Assembly (NCBI RefSeq): GCF_900110735.1
Contig: NZ_FOET01000009.1
Span: 62,001-126,000, forward strand
Length of the DNA: 64,000 nucleotides
DNA from: Streptomyces radiopugnans
GTDB lineage: Bacteria; Actinomycetota; Actinomycetes; Streptomycetales; Streptomycetaceae
Direction of reading: 5' to 3'
Below are positions 1 through 10,408 of this stretch, piece by piece (within the stretch, counting starts at the first letter, position 1; every line of letters starts with the position of its first letter). The position numbers were made by a program, and so were the translations under genes. The notes under the pieces were generated by a model. That model did not search any database, had not been told where the DNA came from, and saw only the letters and a program-made list of their open reading frames with translations.

Positions 1-1145
1 GGCTGGACGCGCTGGCCGGCGGCGTCGGGCTCGACGAGACCGGGCAGAAGGCCGCCGAGGCGCTGCGCGCCGAGGGATCGGTGATCATCGCCGGAGAGCG
101 GCTGGCCGCCGTGCCCGGCGGGTTCACCGCCGCCCTGCGGACGGCCACCGCCACCGGCGCCCGCCTGGTGTGGATCCCGCGCCGGGCCGGCGAGCGGGGC
201 GCGGTCGAGGCCGGAGCGCTCCCGACGCTGCTGCCCGGCGGACGCCCCGCCACCGACCCGAGCGCCCGCGCGGAGACGGCCGCCGTCTGGGGCGTGGCCG
301 CCCTGCCGACCCGCTTCGGCCGCGACACCGGCCGGATCGTCGAGGCCGCCGCGAACGGCGAGCTCGCGGCCCTGCTGGTCGGAGGCGTGGAGGTCGCCGA
401 CCTGCCCGACCCGGCGCTGGCCCGCAGGGCACTGGACGAGGTCGGCTTCGTCGTCAGCCTGGAGCAGCGGCCCTCGGAGGTCACCGAGCGGGCCGACGTG
501 GTCCTGCCCGTCGCCGCGGTCGTGGAGAAGGCGGGCTCCTTCCTCAACTGGGAGGGCCGCTCGCGGCCGTTCGAGGCCGCCATCAAGCCCGACCAGATGA
601 CCCGCCGGCTCGTCCAGTCCGACCACCGCGTGCTGCACATGCTCGCCGACGCCCTCGACGTCCACCTCGGGCTGCCGGACGTACGCACCGTCCGCGCCGA
701 GATGCGGCGCCTGGGCGTCTGGGACGGTCCCCGCGCCGACGCGCCGGAGGCCGGCGTCCGGCAGGTCCCGCGGCCCACCGCGGGCGAGGCCGTGCTCGCC
801 GGCCACCGGCTGCTGCTCGACCGGGGCCGACTCCAGGACGGCGACGAGGCGCTCGCAGGCACCCGGCACGCCGCCGTCGCCCGGCTGTCGGCCGCCACGG
901 CCGCCGAGGTCGGGGTCGCGGGCGGCCAGGCGCTGACCGTCACCGGCCCGGCCGGGACGGTCACCCTGCCGCTGGAGGTCACCGAGATGCCCGACCGCGT
1001 GGTCTGGCTGCCGCTGAACTCCACGGGAGCCGGCGTCCTGGACGACCTGGGCACCGTGCCCGGCCGGCTCGTGAAGCTGTCGGCGGCCCCCGCGACCGCC
1101 CCGGCCGCGGCGGGCCCGGAGGAGACGAAGGGGGTGGAGGCGTGA
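1..1145 (+). CDS. nuoG: NADH-quinone oxidoreductase subunit G, C-terminal part (cut by window edge)
   Basis: The frame is open from the window edge (codons begin at base 3) to TGA at 1143-1145, giving 380 residues of the end of NuoG. NuoG is the large iron-sulfur, molybdopterin-oxidoreductase-fold subunit of the peripheral arm of complex I. It relays electrons from NADH towards the quinone site. The visible part has the late molybdopterin-fold character (segments like [20 protein letters not shown]) and a C-terminal beta-rich domain. The N-terminal ferredoxin-type clusters would lie upstream. The stop shares one base with the nuoH ATG, so the genes are translationally coupled. The assignment rests on the fold-typical segments and on the nuoH-N genes that follow directly. 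Confidence 0.9.
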   Translation, partial: LDALAGGVGLDETGQKAAEALRAEGSVIIAGERLAAVPGGFTAALRTATATGARLVWIPRRAGERGAVEAGALPTLLPGGRPATDPSARAETAAVWGVAALPTRFGRDTGRIVEAAANGELAALLVGGVEVADLPDPALARRALDEVGFVVSLEQRPSEVTERADVVLPVAAVVEKAGSFLNWEGRSRPFEAAIKPDQMTRRLVQSDHRVLHMLADALDVHLGLPDVRTVRAEMRRLGVWDGPRADAPEAGVRQVPRPTAGEAVLAGHRLLLDRGRLQDGDEALAGTRHAAVARLSAATAAEVGVAGGQALTVTGPAGTVTLPLEVTEMPDRVVWLPLNSTGAGVLDDLGTVPGRLVKLSAAPATAPAAAGPEETKGVEA

Positions 1146-2551
1146 TGAGCCCGTCCGTCCTGGCCACCGGGGCGACGGTCCTCGCCGAGGAGGACCTGTC
1201 GATGTTCGGCACCGATCCCTGGTGGCTGATCGGCCTCAAGGCGGTGTTCTGCTTCGCGTTCCTGATGGTGACCGTGCTGATCTCCATCGTGATGGAGCGC
1301 AAGGTCGTCGCCTGGATGCAGCTGCGCATCGGCCCCAACCGGCACGGCCCCTGGGGGATGCTCCAGTCGCTGGCCGACGGCGTCAAGCTGATGCTGAAGG
1401 AGGACGTCAACGTCAAGGCGGCCGACAAGGCCGTCTACATCCTGGCCCCCATCATCGGCGCGATCCCCGCCTTCATGGCCATCGCGGTGATCCCCTTCGG
1501 CCCGCCCGGCAACGAGGTGTCGATCTTCGGCACCCGCACCGCGATGCAGCTCACCGACCTGCCGGTGGCGATCCTGTACATCCTGGCCACCGCCTCCATC
1601 GCCGCCTACGGCACGGTGCTGGCCGGCTGGTCGTCGGGCTCCACCTACCCGCTGCTGGGCGGTGTGCGCGCCACGGCCCAGGTGATCTCCTACGAGGTCG
1701 CCATGGGCCTGAGCTTCGCGGCGGTCTTCCTCTACTCCGGCTCGATGTCCACCTCGACGATCGTCGGTGCGCAGGCCGACACCTGGTTCGCGCTGCTGCT
1801 GCCGGTGTCGTTCCTCATCTACATGGTGGCGATGGTCGGCGAGGCGCACCGCGCGCCCTTCGACATGCCCGAGTCCGAGGGCGACCTGGTCGGCGGTTTC
1901 AACACCGAGTACTCGTCGATCAAGTTCGCGTTCTTCATGCTCGCCGAGTACGTCCACATGGTCACCGTCTCGGCCCTGGCGGTCACCCTCTTCCTGGGCG
2001 GCTGGCGCGCCCCGGCGCCCATCAGCACCTACTGGGAGGGCGCCAACCACGGCTGGTGGCCGCTGCTGTGGTTCGTCGTCAAGGTGAACCTGCTGCTGTT
2101 CCTCTTCGTCTGGCTGCGCGGCACGCTCCCGCGCGTGCGCTACGACCAGTTCATGAGGCTGGGCTGGAAGGTCCTCATCCCCGTCTCGCTGGCCTGGCTG
2201 ATGCTGGTGGCCACCGTGCGGGCGCTGCGCAACGAGGGCTACGAGTTCGGCGACATCGTGCTCTGGGTCGCCGGCGCGGCGCTGGTGCTGCTCCTGCTGT
2301 CCTTCGTCTACGACGCCGTCCGCGAACGCGGCGAGCGCGCAGGGGAGAAGGAGGAGGCCGGGAAGGCGGCCGGACCCGAGACCTTCGACCCGATGGCGGG
2401 CGGCTACCCCGTACCGCCGCTGCCGGGACAGACCCTGCCGCCCGTACCGCGTCGGCGGCCGCGCCGCGAGCGGGAGACCGCGGGCGTGGGGGCCGGGGCG
2501 GACGGCGAGTCCAGCGAGACCGGCAAGGCCAGGGAGGCCGACGATGCCTGA
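1145..2551 (+). CDS. nuoH: NADH-quinone oxidoreductase subunit H
   Basis: A 468-residue membrane subunit of complex I that forms the heel of the membrane arm and, with NuoB and NuoD, the quinone chamber. The ATG at 1145 shares one base with the nuoG stop. The family motif [18 protein letters not shown] is near residue 60. The conserved acidic loop [18 protein letters not shown] is followed by [12 protein letters not shown], as in canonical quinone-reducing complexes. About eight or nine hydrophobic helices fill the first 390 residues. A charged, Pro/Arg-rich tail of some 80 residues ([20 protein letters not shown]) has no counterpart in E. coli NuoH but is usual in actinomycetes. The end overlaps nuoI by 8 bp. 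Confidence 0.97.
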   Translation: MSPSVLATGATVLAEEDLSMFGTDPWWLIGLKAVFCFAFLMVTVLISIVMERKVVAWMQLRIGPNRHGPWGMLQSLADGVKLMLKEDVNVKAADKAVYILAPIIGAIPAFMAIAVIPFGPPGNEVSIFGTRTAMQLTDLPVAILYILATASIAAYGTVLAGWSSGSTYPLLGGVRATAQVISYEVAMGLSFAAVFLYSGSMSTSTIVGAQADTWFALLLPVSFLIYMVAMVGEAHRAPFDMPESEGDLVGGFNTEYSSIKFAFFMLAEYVHMVTVSALAVTLFLGGWRAPAPISTYWEGANHGWWPLLWFVVKVNLLLFLFVWLRGTLPRVRYDQFMRLGWKVLIPVSLAWLMLVATVRALRNEGYEFGDIVLWVAGAALVLLLLSFVYDAVRERGERAGEKEEAGKAAGPETFDPMAGGYPVPPLPGQTLPPVPRRRPRRERETAGVGAGADGESSETGKAREADDA

Positions 2552-3170
2552 GTTCGAGAACCCGGTGGCCGGCTTCGGCGTGACCTTCAAGGCCATGTTC
2601 AAGAAGCGGCTCACCGAGCAGTACCCCGAGGAGAAGAAGCCCACCGCGCCGCGCTTCCACGGCCGGCACCAGCTCAACCGGCACCCGGACGGGCTGGAGA
2701 AGTGCGTCGGCTGCGAGCTGTGCGCCTGGGCCTGCCCGGCCGACGCGATCTACGTGGAGGGCGCGGACAACACCGACGAGGAGCGCTACTCGCCCGGTGA
2801 GCGATACGGGCGCGTCTACCAGATCAACTACCTGCGCTGCATCCTGTGCGGCCTGTGCGTCGAGGCGTGCCCGACCCGGGCGCTGACCATGACCAACGAG
2901 TACGAACTGGCCGACCGGACCCGCGAGTCGCTCATCTACACCAAGGAGGAGCTGCTCGCCGGGCTGGAGGAGGGCATGGTCGACACCCCGCACGCGATCT
3001 TCCCGGGCATGACCGAGAAGGACTACTACCGGGGGCTGGTCACCGAGGCCGCTCCGGGGACGGTCCGGCAGGAGGCCCACTCCGAGAACCCCAAGAACGA
3101 GCCTCCGCAGGCCGCCGCCGACACCTTCGGCCCCGACGAGCCGGCCTCCGAGGCGGTGAGCGAGAAGTGA
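2544..3170 (+). CDS. nuoI: NADH-quinone oxidoreductase subunit I, 2x[4Fe-4S]
   Basis: A 208-residue peripheral-arm subunit carrying the two tetranuclear iron-sulfur clusters N6a and N6b that pass electrons to NuoB. Two CxxCxxCxxxCP motifs are visible: Cys54, 57, 60, 64 ([16 protein letters not shown]) and Cys99, 102, 105, 109 ([16 protein letters not shown]). The eight ligands are complete. The tail beyond about residue 165 is Glu/Pro/Ala-rich and probably disordered. The ATG lies inside the nuoH end (8-bp overlap), and the stop overlaps the nuoJ GTG by 4 bp, so this is one translation-coupled operon. Confidence 0.97.
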   Translation: MPEFENPVAGFGVTFKAMFKKRLTEQYPEEKKPTAPRFHGRHQLNRHPDGLEKCVGCELCAWACPADAIYVEGADNTDEERYSPGERYGRVYQINYLRCILCGLCVEACPTRALTMTNEYELADRTRESLIYTKEELLAGLEEGMVDTPHAIFPGMTEKDYYRGLVTEAAPGTVRQEAHSENPKNEPPQAAADTFGPDEPASEAVSEK

Positions 3171-4114
3171 ACGGCACCCTGCTGGCCGCATCCACCACCT
3201 CCACCGGCGAGGCGGTGCAGTTCTGGATCCTGGGCACCGTCGCGGTGCTGGGCGCACTCGGGACCGTGCTGATGAAGCGGTCGGTGCACTCGGCGCTCTG
3301 CCTGGCCGGGACGATGATCGTCCTGGCCGTGTTCTACCTGGCCAACGGCGCCTACTTCCTGGGCATCGTGCAGATCGTCGTCTACACCGGCGCGGTCATG
3401 ATGCTCTTCCTGTTCGTGCTGATGCTCGTTGGTGTCACCGCCGCCGACTCGCTGAAGGAGACGATCAAGGGCCAGCGCTGGATGGCGGCCCTGTGCGGAC
3501 TCGGCTTCGGCATCCTGCTGGTCGGCGGCATCGGCAACGCCTCCGTCGGCACCTTCACCGGCCTGGCCGAGGCCAACGCGGGCGGCAACGTCCAGGGCCT
3601 GGCCCGGTCGATCTTCACCGACTACGTGTTCGCCTTCGAGATCACCGGCGCGCTCCTGGTCACCGCGGCCGTCGCCGCCATGGTGCTCACCCACCGCGAG
3701 CGCACCGAGCGCCGCGACACCCAGCGCGAACTGGCCGAGAAGCGGGTCCGCGAGGGCAAGCACCTTCCGCCGCTGCCCGCGCCCGGCGTGTACGCCCGGC
3801 ACAACGCCGTGGACATCCCCGGCCTGCTGCCGGACGGCACTCCCTCCGAACTCACCGTCAGCGACACGCTGCGCTCCCGCGGCCAGGTCCGGGACGTCTC
3901 CCGCAAGGCCCTGGCCGACCTGGCGGCGCTGGAGCGGCGCACCGGGGAGTACCTGGGCCGGGGCGAGAGCACCGCCCGCGGCGGCCCGGGCGGAGGCGGC
4001 GGCCGGGAGGTGCGCGACGCGGCGGACGTACGCAAGGACGTCTCGGACGACTCCCCGGCCGTGGACCGGGACGGGGACCGCGACGGAGACCGTGACAGGG
4101 AGGCCGCCAAGTGA
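3167..4114 (+). CDS. nuoJ: NADH-quinone oxidoreductase subunit J
   Basis: A membrane subunit of complex I, 315 residues from the GTG at 3167 that overlaps the nuoI stop (GTGA). About five transmembrane helices occupy the first 175 residues, including the conserved segment [20 protein letters not shown] with the pi-bulge helix near the E-channel. The remaining 140 residues are hydrophilic and end in repeated Asp-Arg-Asp-Gly units. Such a tail is much longer than in proteobacterial NuoJ (about 180 residues) but is common in Streptomyces. The GTG start is chosen for the 4-bp overlap; no better start lies upstream within the operon. Confidence 0.95.
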   Translation: MNGTLLAASTTSTGEAVQFWILGTVAVLGALGTVLMKRSVHSALCLAGTMIVLAVFYLANGAYFLGIVQIVVYTGAVMMLFLFVLMLVGVTAADSLKETIKGQRWMAALCGLGFGILLVGGIGNASVGTFTGLAEANAGGNVQGLARSIFTDYVFAFEITGALLVTAAVAAMVLTHRERTERRDTQRELAEKRVREGKHLPPLPAPGVYARHNAVDIPGLLPDGTPSELTVSDTLRSRGQVRDVSRKALADLAALERRTGEYLGRGESTARGGPGGGGGREVRDAADVRKDVSDDSPAVDRDGDRDGDRDREAAK

Positions 4115-4410
4115 ACCCGGTCAACTACCTCTATCTGGCCGCGCTGCTGTTCACCATCGGGGCCAGCGGGGTACTGCTGCGGCGCAACGCGATCGTCGTG
4201 TTCATGAGCGTCGAGCTGATGCTGAACGCGGCCAACCTCGCGCTCGTCGCCTTCTCCCGGCTGCACGGCAACCTCGACGGCCAGATCATCGCGTTCTTCA
4301 CGATGGTCGTCGCCGCCGCCGAGGTCGTGGTCGGACTGGCGATCATCGTGACGATCTTCCGCTCCCGCCACTCGGCCTCGGTCGACGACGCCAGTCTGAT
4401 GAAGCTGTAA
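4111..4410 (+). CDS. nuoK: NADH-quinone oxidoreductase subunit K
   Basis: A 99-residue subunit with three transmembrane helices, homologous to MrpC. It carries the buried glutamates of the proton channel between NuoJ and NuoN. The conserved stretch [20 protein letters not shown] contains the Glu of helix 2. A second Glu lies in the segment [16 protein letters not shown]. The length matches the family. The GTG start overlaps nuoJ by 4 bp; 13 bp separate the stop from nuoL. Confidence 0.97.
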   Translation: MNPVNYLYLAALLFTIGASGVLLRRNAIVVFMSVELMLNAANLALVAFSRLHGNLDGQIIAFFTMVVAAAEVVVGLAIIVTIFRSRHSASVDDASLMKL

Positions 4411-4423
4411 GGGGTAGCGAACA

Positions 4424-6370
4424 GTGGAGACTTTGATCGGACTGCTCGTCGCGGCGCCACTGCTCGGCGCGGCGGTGCTGCTGTGCGGCGGCCGGAGGCT
4501 GGACCGCACCGGCCACTGGATCGGCACGGCGCTGGCCGCCGCGTCCTTCGTCCTCGGCGCGGTGCTCTTCGCCGACATGCTCGGCCGCGAGGCCGAGGAC
4601 CGCACCCTGAGCCAGCACGTCTTCAGCTGGATCCCGGTCGGCGGCTTCCAGGCCGACGTCGCCTTCCGGCTCGACCAGTTGTCGATGACCTTCGTCCTGC
4701 TGATCACCGGCGTGGGCACGCTCATCCACGTCTACTCGATCGGCTACATGGAGCACGACGAGCGGCGGCGCCGCTTCTTCGGCTACCTCAACCTGTTCCT
4801 CGCGGCGATGCTCCTGCTCGTCCTCGCCGACAACTACCTGCTGCTGTACGCCGGCTGGGAGGGCGTGGGCCTCGCCTCGTACCTGCTGATCGGCTTCTGG
4901 CAGCACAAGCCCAGCGCGGCGACGGCGGCGAAGAAGGCGTTCATCGTCAACCGCGTCGGCGACATCGGCCTGTCCATCGCCATCATGATCATGTTCACCA
5001 CGTTCGGCACCTTCGCCTTCTCCCCGGTGCTTGAGTCGGTGGGCGAGACGAGCGAGGGCACGGCGACGGCCATCGGGCTGATGCTGCTGCTGGCGGCCTG
5101 CGGCAAGTCCGCCCAGGTGCCGCTCCAGTCCTGGCTGGGCGACGCGATGGAGGGCCCGACCCCGGTCTCCGCCCTCATCCACGCCGCGACGATGGTCACC
5201 GCCGGCGTCTACCTGATCGTCCGCTCCGGCGCGATCTTCGACGCCGCACCCGCCGCGCAGACCGCGGTGGTCACCGTCGGCGCGGTCACGCTGCTGTTCG
5301 GTGCGATCGTCGGTTGCGCCAAGGACGACATCAAGAAGGCCCTGGCGGGCTCGACGATGTCGCAGATCGGCTACATGGTGCTGGCCGCGGGCCTCGGACC
5401 GATCGGCTACGCCTTCGCGATCATGCACCTGGTCACCCACGGCTTCTTCAAGGCCGGGCTCTTCCTCGGCGCCGGCTCGGTGATGCACGGCATGAACGAC
5501 GAGGTGGACATGCGCCGCTACGGCGGTCTGCGCAAGTACATGCCGATCACCTTCGCCACCTTCGGGCTCGGCTATCTGGCGATCATCGGCTTCCCCGGCC
5601 TGTCCGGCTTCTTCTCCAAGGACAAGATCATCGAGGCGGCCTTCGCCAAGGGCGGCACCGAGGGCTGGATCCTGGGCGGCGCGGCCCTGCTGGGCGCGGC
5701 CATCACCGCGTTCTACATGACGCGCGTGATGCTGATGACGTTCTTCGGCGAGGAGCGATGGCGCAACGCCCCCACCCCCTCGCCGAAGGAGCCGAGCGTG
5801 GAGCCGGCCGCCGAGACCAGGGGCGAGTACGAGGTGCCGCACCCGCACGAGTCCCCGAGGTCCATGACGATCCCGATGATCGTCCTGGCCTTCGGATCGG
5901 TCTTCGCCGGCGGTCTGTTCAGCTGGGGCGAGGCGTTCGTCCACTGGCTGGAGCCGGTCGTCCCCTTCGAGCACGGCCACCCGCCGGTCAGCGCGCTCAC
6001 CGTCACCTCGGCCACGGTCGTCGCCCTGCTCATCGGTGTCGGCGCCGCCTGGCTGCAGTACGGGCGCAAGCCCGTGCCCGCCGTGGCCCCGCGCGGCTCG
6101 CTGCTCACCCGGGCCGCCCGCCGCGACCTGCTCCAGGACGACTTCAACCACGTGGTACTGGTCAAGCCCGGCGAGTACCTCACCCGCGGACTGGTCTACC
6201 TCGACCACAAGGTCGTCGACGGCGCCGTCAACGGCACCGCCGCGGCGGTCGGCGGCCTGTCCGGCCGGTCGCGGCGGATCCAGAACGGTTACGCCCGCAG
6301 TTACGCGGTCTCGATGTTCGGCGGAGCGGCGATCCTGGTCGCCGCGACCCTGCTGATGAGGGCGGTCTGA
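4424..6370 (+). CDS. nuoL: NADH-quinone oxidoreductase subunit L (antiporter-like)
   Basis: The distal antiporter-like proton-pumping subunit, 648 residues from GTG 4424 (Shine-Dalgarno-like AAGGGG 10 bases upstream). Family hallmarks include [20 protein letters not shown] with the key Glu of helix 5, the helix 7/8 segment [20 protein letters not shown] with its Lys, and [18 protein letters not shown] hydrophilic loop near residues 445-480 precedes the C-terminal lateral-helix region. Length and motifs are canonical. nuoM follows after 4 bp. Confidence 0.97.
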   Translation: METLIGLLVAAPLLGAAVLLCGGRRLDRTGHWIGTALAAASFVLGAVLFADMLGREAEDRTLSQHVFSWIPVGGFQADVAFRLDQLSMTFVLLITGVGTLIHVYSIGYMEHDERRRRFFGYLNLFLAAMLLLVLADNYLLLYAGWEGVGLASYLLIGFWQHKPSAATAAKKAFIVNRVGDIGLSIAIMIMFTTFGTFAFSPVLESVGETSEGTATAIGLMLLLAACGKSAQVPLQSWLGDAMEGPTPVSALIHAATMVTAGVYLIVRSGAIFDAAPAAQTAVVTVGAVTLLFGAIVGCAKDDIKKALAGSTMSQIGYMVLAAGLGPIGYAFAIMHLVTHGFFKAGLFLGAGSVMHGMNDEVDMRRYGGLRKYMPITFATFGLGYLAIIGFPGLSGFFSKDKIIEAAFAKGGTEGWILGGAALLGAAITAFYMTRVMLMTFFGEERWRNAPTPSPKEPSVEPAAETRGEYEVPHPHESPRSMTIPMIVLAFGSVFAGGLFSWGEAFVHWLEPVVPFEHGHPPVSALTVTSATVVALLIGVGAAWLQYGRKPVPAVAPRGSLLTRAARRDLLQDDFNHVVLVKPGEYLTRGLVYLDHKVVDGAVNGTAAAVGGLSGRSRRIQNGYARSYAVSMFGGAAILVAATLLMRAV

Positions 6371-6374
6371 TCCC

Positions 6375-7970
6375 ATGTCATTTCCCCTGCTGACGGCGGT
6401 GGCCGCGCTGCCCGCGATCGGCGCGGTCGCCACCGCCGCCGTACCCGCCGCCCGGCGCACCGCCGCCAAGTGGCTGGCGCTGGCCGTCTCCCTGGCCACC
6501 CTGGTCCTCGCCGCGGTCGTGGCCTTCCGCTTCGACCCCGGCGGCGACCGCTACCAGCTCACCGAGTCCCACGCGTGGATCGCCGACTTCGGCGTCCGCT
6601 ACGAACTGGGCGTGGACGGCATCGGGGTCGCCCTGATCGCCCTGACCGCCCTGCTCGTGCCGTTCGTCGTCCTGGCGGGCTGGCACGACGCCGATCCCCT
6701 CGAAGGCCGGACGCCCGACCGGCGCTGGCGGCCCACCCAGGGCTTCTTCGCGCTGATCCTGGCCGTCGAGGCGATGGTGATCATCTCCTTCGCGGCCACG
6801 GACGTCTTCCTCTTCTACGTCTTCTTCGAGGCCATGCTCATCCCGATGTACTTCCTCATCGGAGGCTTCGGGGACCGGGCGGGCGCCCGCGACGAGGACG
6901 AGGCGGCCAAGCAGCGCTCCTACGCCGCCGTGAAGTTCCTGCTCTACAACCTCGCCGGCGGCCTGATCATGCTGGCCGCGGTCATCGGCCTGTACGCCGT
7001 CACCGCCGACCAGCTGGGCGAGGGCACCTTCTCCCTCCAGGCGATCGTCGAGGCCCGCCAGTCCGGCGAGCTGGCGATGGCGCAGAACACCGAGCGGCTG
7101 CTGTTCCTCGGCTTCTTCCTCGCCTTCGCGGTGAAGGCGCCGCTGTGGCCGCTGCACACCTGGCTGCCCAACGCCATGGGCGAGTCCACCGCGCCGGTCG
7201 CGGTCCTCATCACCGCCGTCGTGGACAAGGTCGGCACCTTCGCGATGCTCCGCTTCTGCCTCGGGCTCTTCCCCGAGGCCAGCGCCTGGGCCACCCCGGT
7301 GGTGCTGGTGCTGGCGCTGGTCAGCATCATCTACGGCGCCCTGCTCGCCATCGGGCAGCGCGACATCAAGCGGCTGATCGCCTACGCGTCGATCTCCCAC
7401 TTCGGCTTCATCATCCTGGGCATCTTCGCGATGACCAGCCAGGGCCAGGGTGGCGCGACGCTCTACATGGTCAACCACGGGATCTCCACCGCGGCCCTGA
7501 TGCTGGTCGCCGGCTTCCTGATCTCGCGCCGCGGCTCCCGGCTCATCGCCGACTACGGCGGGGTGCAGAAGGTCGCCCCGGTGCTGGCCGGCACCTTCCT
7601 GATCGGCGGGCTCGCCACCCTGTCGCTGCCGGGGCTCGCGCCGTTCGTCAGCGAGTTCCTGGTGCTGGTGGGCACGTTCACCCGCTACCCGGCCGCCGGG
7701 ATCGTCGCCACGTTCGGCATCGTCCTGGCCGCGCTGTACGTGCTGGTGCTCTACCAGCGCACCATGACCGGACCGGTCAGGCCCGAGGTCGAGCGCATGC
7801 CCGACCTGAGGAAGCGCGAACTGGCGGTGGTGGCACCGCTGATCGTCCTGCTGGTCTTCCTCGGCGTCTTCCCCAAGCCGCTGACGGACATCGTCAACCC
7901 GGCGGTCGAGCACACCCTCTCGGACGTGCAGAAGACCGACCCCGATCCTGAGGTGGAGGCCGCCAAGTGA
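6375..7970 (+). CDS. nuoM: NADH-quinone oxidoreductase subunit M (antiporter-like)
   Basis: The middle antiporter-like pump subunit of complex I, 531 residues, about 14 transmembrane helices. Diagnostic segments are the helix 5 region FYVFFEAMLIPMYFLIGGFG with its conserved Glu, the helix 7 region AVKAPLWPLHTWLPNAMGES with its Lys, and LIAYASISHFGFIILGIF. The ATG at 6375 lies 4 bp after nuoL. The stop overlaps nuoN by 4 bp (GTGA). Length is typical. Confidence 0.97.
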   Translation: MSFPLLTAVAALPAIGAVATAAVPAARRTAAKWLALAVSLATLVLAAVVAFRFDPGGDRYQLTESHAWIADFGVRYELGVDGIGVALIALTALLVPFVVLAGWHDADPLEGRTPDRRWRPTQGFFALILAVEAMVIISFAATDVFLFYVFFEAMLIPMYFLIGGFGDRAGARDEDEAAKQRSYAAVKFLLYNLAGGLIMLAAVIGLYAVTADQLGEGTFSLQAIVEARQSGELAMAQNTERLLFLGFFLAFAVKAPLWPLHTWLPNAMGESTAPVAVLITAVVDKVGTFAMLRFCLGLFPEASAWATPVVLVLALVSIIYGALLAIGQRDIKRLIAYASISHFGFIILGIFAMTSQGQGGATLYMVNHGISTAALMLVAGFLISRRGSRLIADYGGVQKVAPVLAGTFLIGGLATLSLPGLAPFVSEFLVLVGTFTRYPAAGIVATFGIVLAALYVLVLYQRTMTGPVRPEVERMPDLRKRELAVVAPLIVLLVFLGVFPKPLTDIVNPAVEHTLSDVQKTDPDPEVEAAK

Positions 7971-9601
7971 GCACCACCACGGAACTCACCCTGCGGGCGC
8001 AGGAGATGGTCCCCGCGCCCGACATCGAGTACGGGCAGCTCGCCCCGGTGCTGATCGTCATCGGCGCCGCCGTCGTCGGCGTCCTGTTCGAGGCCTTCCT
8101 GCCGCGCCGGGCGCGGTACGCCGCCCAGGCGCTGCTGGCGGGCCTGGCCCTGGCGTCGGCCTTCGCGGCCGTCGTCGGGCTGGCCGCCACCGGGAGGGCC
8201 ACCACCGAGGCGGGGCTGGTCGCCATGGGCGCCCTCGCCGTCGACGGGCCGGCACTCTTCCTGCAGGGCGTGATCCTGCTGGTCTCGCTGGTCGCGGTGC
8301 TCACCTTCGCCGAGCGCAGGCTCGACCCGCGGGCGCACGGCAGGCACGTGGACTCCTTCGCCGCCGAGGGCGCGGCCGTGCCCGGCGGCGAGGGCGAGAA
8401 GGCGGCGGTGCGGGCCGGGTTCACCACCACCGAGGTATACCCGCTGCTGCTCTTCGCGGTCGGCGGCATGCTCGTCTTCCCGGCCGCCAACGACCTGCTG
8501 ACGCTCTTCATCGCGCTGGAGGTCTTCTCGCTGCCGCTGTACGTGCTGTGCGCGCTGGCCCGCCGCAAGCGGCTGATGTCGCAGGAGGCCGCGCTCAAGT
8601 ACTTCCTGCTGGGCGCCTTCTCCTCCGCCTTCCTGCTCTTCGGCATCGCCCTGATGTACGGCTACGCGGGCAGTGTGAAGTACGCGGAGATCGCCTCGGT
8701 CGTCGCGGACACCAACCGCGGCACGACCGAGGCGCTCGCCGGGACGACGGGCAACGACGTACTGCTGCTCGTCGGCGGCGCACTGCTGGTGATGGGCCTG
8801 CTGTTCAAGGTCGGCGCCGTGCCGTTCCACATGTGGACGCCGGACGTCTACCAGGGCGCCCCGACCCCCGTGACCGGCTTCATGGCCGCCGCCACCAAGG
8901 TCGCCGCCTTCGGCGCCCTGCTGCGGCTGCTGTACGTCGTGCTGCCGGGGCTCACCTGGGACTGGCGGCCGGTGATGTGGGGCGTCGCGATCGTGTCGAT
9001 GCTGGTCGGCGCGGTCATCGCCATCACCCAGACCGACGTCAAGCGGCTGCTGGCGTACTCCTCGATCGCGCACGCGGGCTTCATCCTCGCCGGTGTGATC
9101 GCGGCGACGCCCTCCGGCATCTCGTCGGTGCTGTTCTACCTGGCGGCCTACTCCTTCGTCACGCTCGGCGCCTTCGCCGTGGTGACGCTGGTGCGGGACG
9201 CGGGCGGCGAGGCCACGCACCTGTCCAAGTGGGCGGGGCTGGGGCGCCGTTCACCGCTGGTGGCGGCGGTCTTCGCGATCTTCCTGCTGGCCTTCGCGGG
9301 CATTCCGATGACCTCCGGGTTCGCGGGCAAGTTCGCGGTGTTCAAGGCGGCGGCGGAGGGCGGCGCGGGGGCGCTGGTGGTCGTGGGTGTGATCGCCTCG
9401 GCCATCGCGGCGTTCTTCTACATCCGCGTCATCGTCCTGATGTTCTTCAGCGAGCCGAAGGTGGAGGGGCCGTCGGTCGCGGTGCCGAGCCCGCTGACCA
9501 CCACGGCGATCGCCGTCGGCGTGGCGGTCACCCTGGTGCTTGGCGTGGCCCCGCAGTACTTCCTGGACCTCGCCTCCCAGGCGGGGGTGTTCGTCCGCTG
9601 A
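7967..9601 (+). CDS. nuoN: NADH-quinone oxidoreductase subunit N (antiporter-like)
   Basis: The proximal antiporter-like subunit, 544 residues, last gene of the first nuo operon. Visible are the helix 5 segment LFIALEVFSLPLYVLCALAR with the conserved Glu, the helix 7/8 segment LLFKVGAVPFHMWTPDVYQG with the pump Lys and the sequence KRLLAYSSIAHAGFILAG. A hydrophilic loop near residues 115-145 (HGRHVDSFAAEGAAVPGGEG) is an insertion relative to E. coli. The GTG start overlaps nuoM by 4 bp. A strong hairpin terminator begins 8 bp after the stop. Confidence 0.97.
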   Translation: MSTTTELTLRAQEMVPAPDIEYGQLAPVLIVIGAAVVGVLFEAFLPRRARYAAQALLAGLALASAFAAVVGLAATGRATTEAGLVAMGALAVDGPALFLQGVILLVSLVAVLTFAERRLDPRAHGRHVDSFAAEGAAVPGGEGEKAAVRAGFTTTEVYPLLLFAVGGMLVFPAANDLLTLFIALEVFSLPLYVLCALARRKRLMSQEAALKYFLLGAFSSAFLLFGIALMYGYAGSVKYAEIASVVADTNRGTTEALAGTTGNDVLLLVGGALLVMGLLFKVGAVPFHMWTPDVYQGAPTPVTGFMAAATKVAAFGALLRLLYVVLPGLTWDWRPVMWGVAIVSMLVGAVIAITQTDVKRLLAYSSIAHAGFILAGVIAATPSGISSVLFYLAAYSFVTLGAFAVVTLVRDAGGEATHLSKWAGLGRRSPLVAAVFAIFLLAFAGIPMTSGFAGKFAVFKAAAEGGAGALVVVGVIASAIAAFFYIRVIVLMFFSEPKVEGPSVAVPSPLTTTAIAVGVAVTLVLGVAPQYFLDLASQAGVFVR

Positions 9602-9608
9602 GGACGCG

Positions 9609-9660
9609 CGCACGTACGACGGCCGCCCGGCATCCGTGCCGGGCGGCCGTCGTACGTGCG
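9609..9660 (+). terminator. Perfect 24-bp hairpin terminating the first nuo operon
   Basis: Arms 9609-9632 and 9637-9660 are perfect inverted repeats of 24 bases around a 4-base loop. The hairpin sits 8 bp after the nuoN stop. No T-run follows, which is usual for Streptomyces terminators. The structure can work in both directions and also lies beyond the end of the convergent lipoprotein gene. Confidence 0.9.
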
Positions 9661-9710
9661 CCGGGGGCGCCCCGCTGCGGGCCCCGCGGAGCCGTGCTCC
9701 GCAGGCGGGC

Positions 9711-10202
9711 TCACTCCGTGGGGAGCTTCAGGTCGCTGGGCAGGTCGCCGATCTCGGGGATCTCGGTGGAGACCTCGGGGACCTCGACCTTGGTGAAGGT
9801 GTCGGTGGTGCCCGACTCCCAGGCGACGGTGAGGCTCTCGCCCTTCAAGCTCTTGACCGTCCCCTTGGTGCGGTCGGTGCTGCCGTCGGTGCACTTGAGG
9901 GCGAAGGTGACCGGATCGGCGTCGGTGTCCGCCGTGCCCGTGCAGGTGGTCTCGCCCAGCAGCGCCGCCTGGTCGCCGCTGACGCTCAGCACCATCGCCT
10001 TGCCACCGCCCTCGGCGCTCCAGGTGCCGTTCACCCCGCCGGTCGCCGCCTCGTCACCGGGGTCGCCGGTGGGCTCGGCGGTCTGCTCGGAGCTCGGCTT
10101 CGGCTCGGTCTCCCCGGAGCCGCCGTCGCTTCCGCAGCCGCTCACCAGCAGGGCTGCGGCCAGGACGGCGGCCGCTCCCGCGTACCGTGCTGACGTGCGC
10201 AC
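9711..10202 (-). CDS. Putative secreted lipoprotein of unknown function
   Basis: A 163-residue exported protein. GTG at 10202 is preferred because GGAGGGGG lies 5 bases upstream; an ATG 15 bases further upstream overlaps that ribosome-binding site. The N-terminus has a short Arg-containing segment, a hydrophobic stretch (GAAAVLAAALL) and the lipobox LVSGC, so it should be lipidated and anchored to the outer face of the membrane. A Gly/Ser/Glu/Pro-rich linker follows, then a beta-rich domain (about residues 55-145) with a Cys pair that could form a disulfide (TTCTGTAD and LKCTDGST). No named family is recognised with confidence. It is convergent with the nuo operon and shares its terminator region. 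Confidence 0.8.
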   Translation of the reverse strand: MRTSARYAGAAAVLAAALLVSGCGSDGGSGETEPKPSSEQTAEPTGDPGDEAATGGVNGTWSAEGGGKAMVLSVSGDQAALLGETTCTGTADTDADPVTFALKCTDGSTDRTKGTVKSLKGESLTVAWESGTTDTFTKVEVPEVSTEIPEIGDLPSDLKLPTE

Positions 10203-10275
10203 GTGGTCCCCCTCCATGCGTGTTCACTGCGTATTGCAAGGACAGGCCAAGCTAGCAGGTGGGGCCGGCGGGCGC

Positions 10276-10303
10276 GCCGGTCCGGAACGGATCCCGGACC
10301 GGC
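10276..10303 (-). terminator. Hairpin downstream of fumarylacetoacetase
   Basis: Perfect 10-bp inverted repeat (10276-10285 with 10294-10303, 8-base loop), in the gap between the fah stop and the lipoprotein start on the same strand. Probable terminator; shorter than the others in this window. Confidence 0.45.
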
Positions 10304-10408
10304 TCGTGGACCTCCGGCGGCGGCCGGTCCGGTCACCGCGCCGCAGCCGCGGCCGCCGGAAGGCGGGCACCGGCCGACTCCGGCCGACGCGCTACCGCGT
10401 CACCAGGG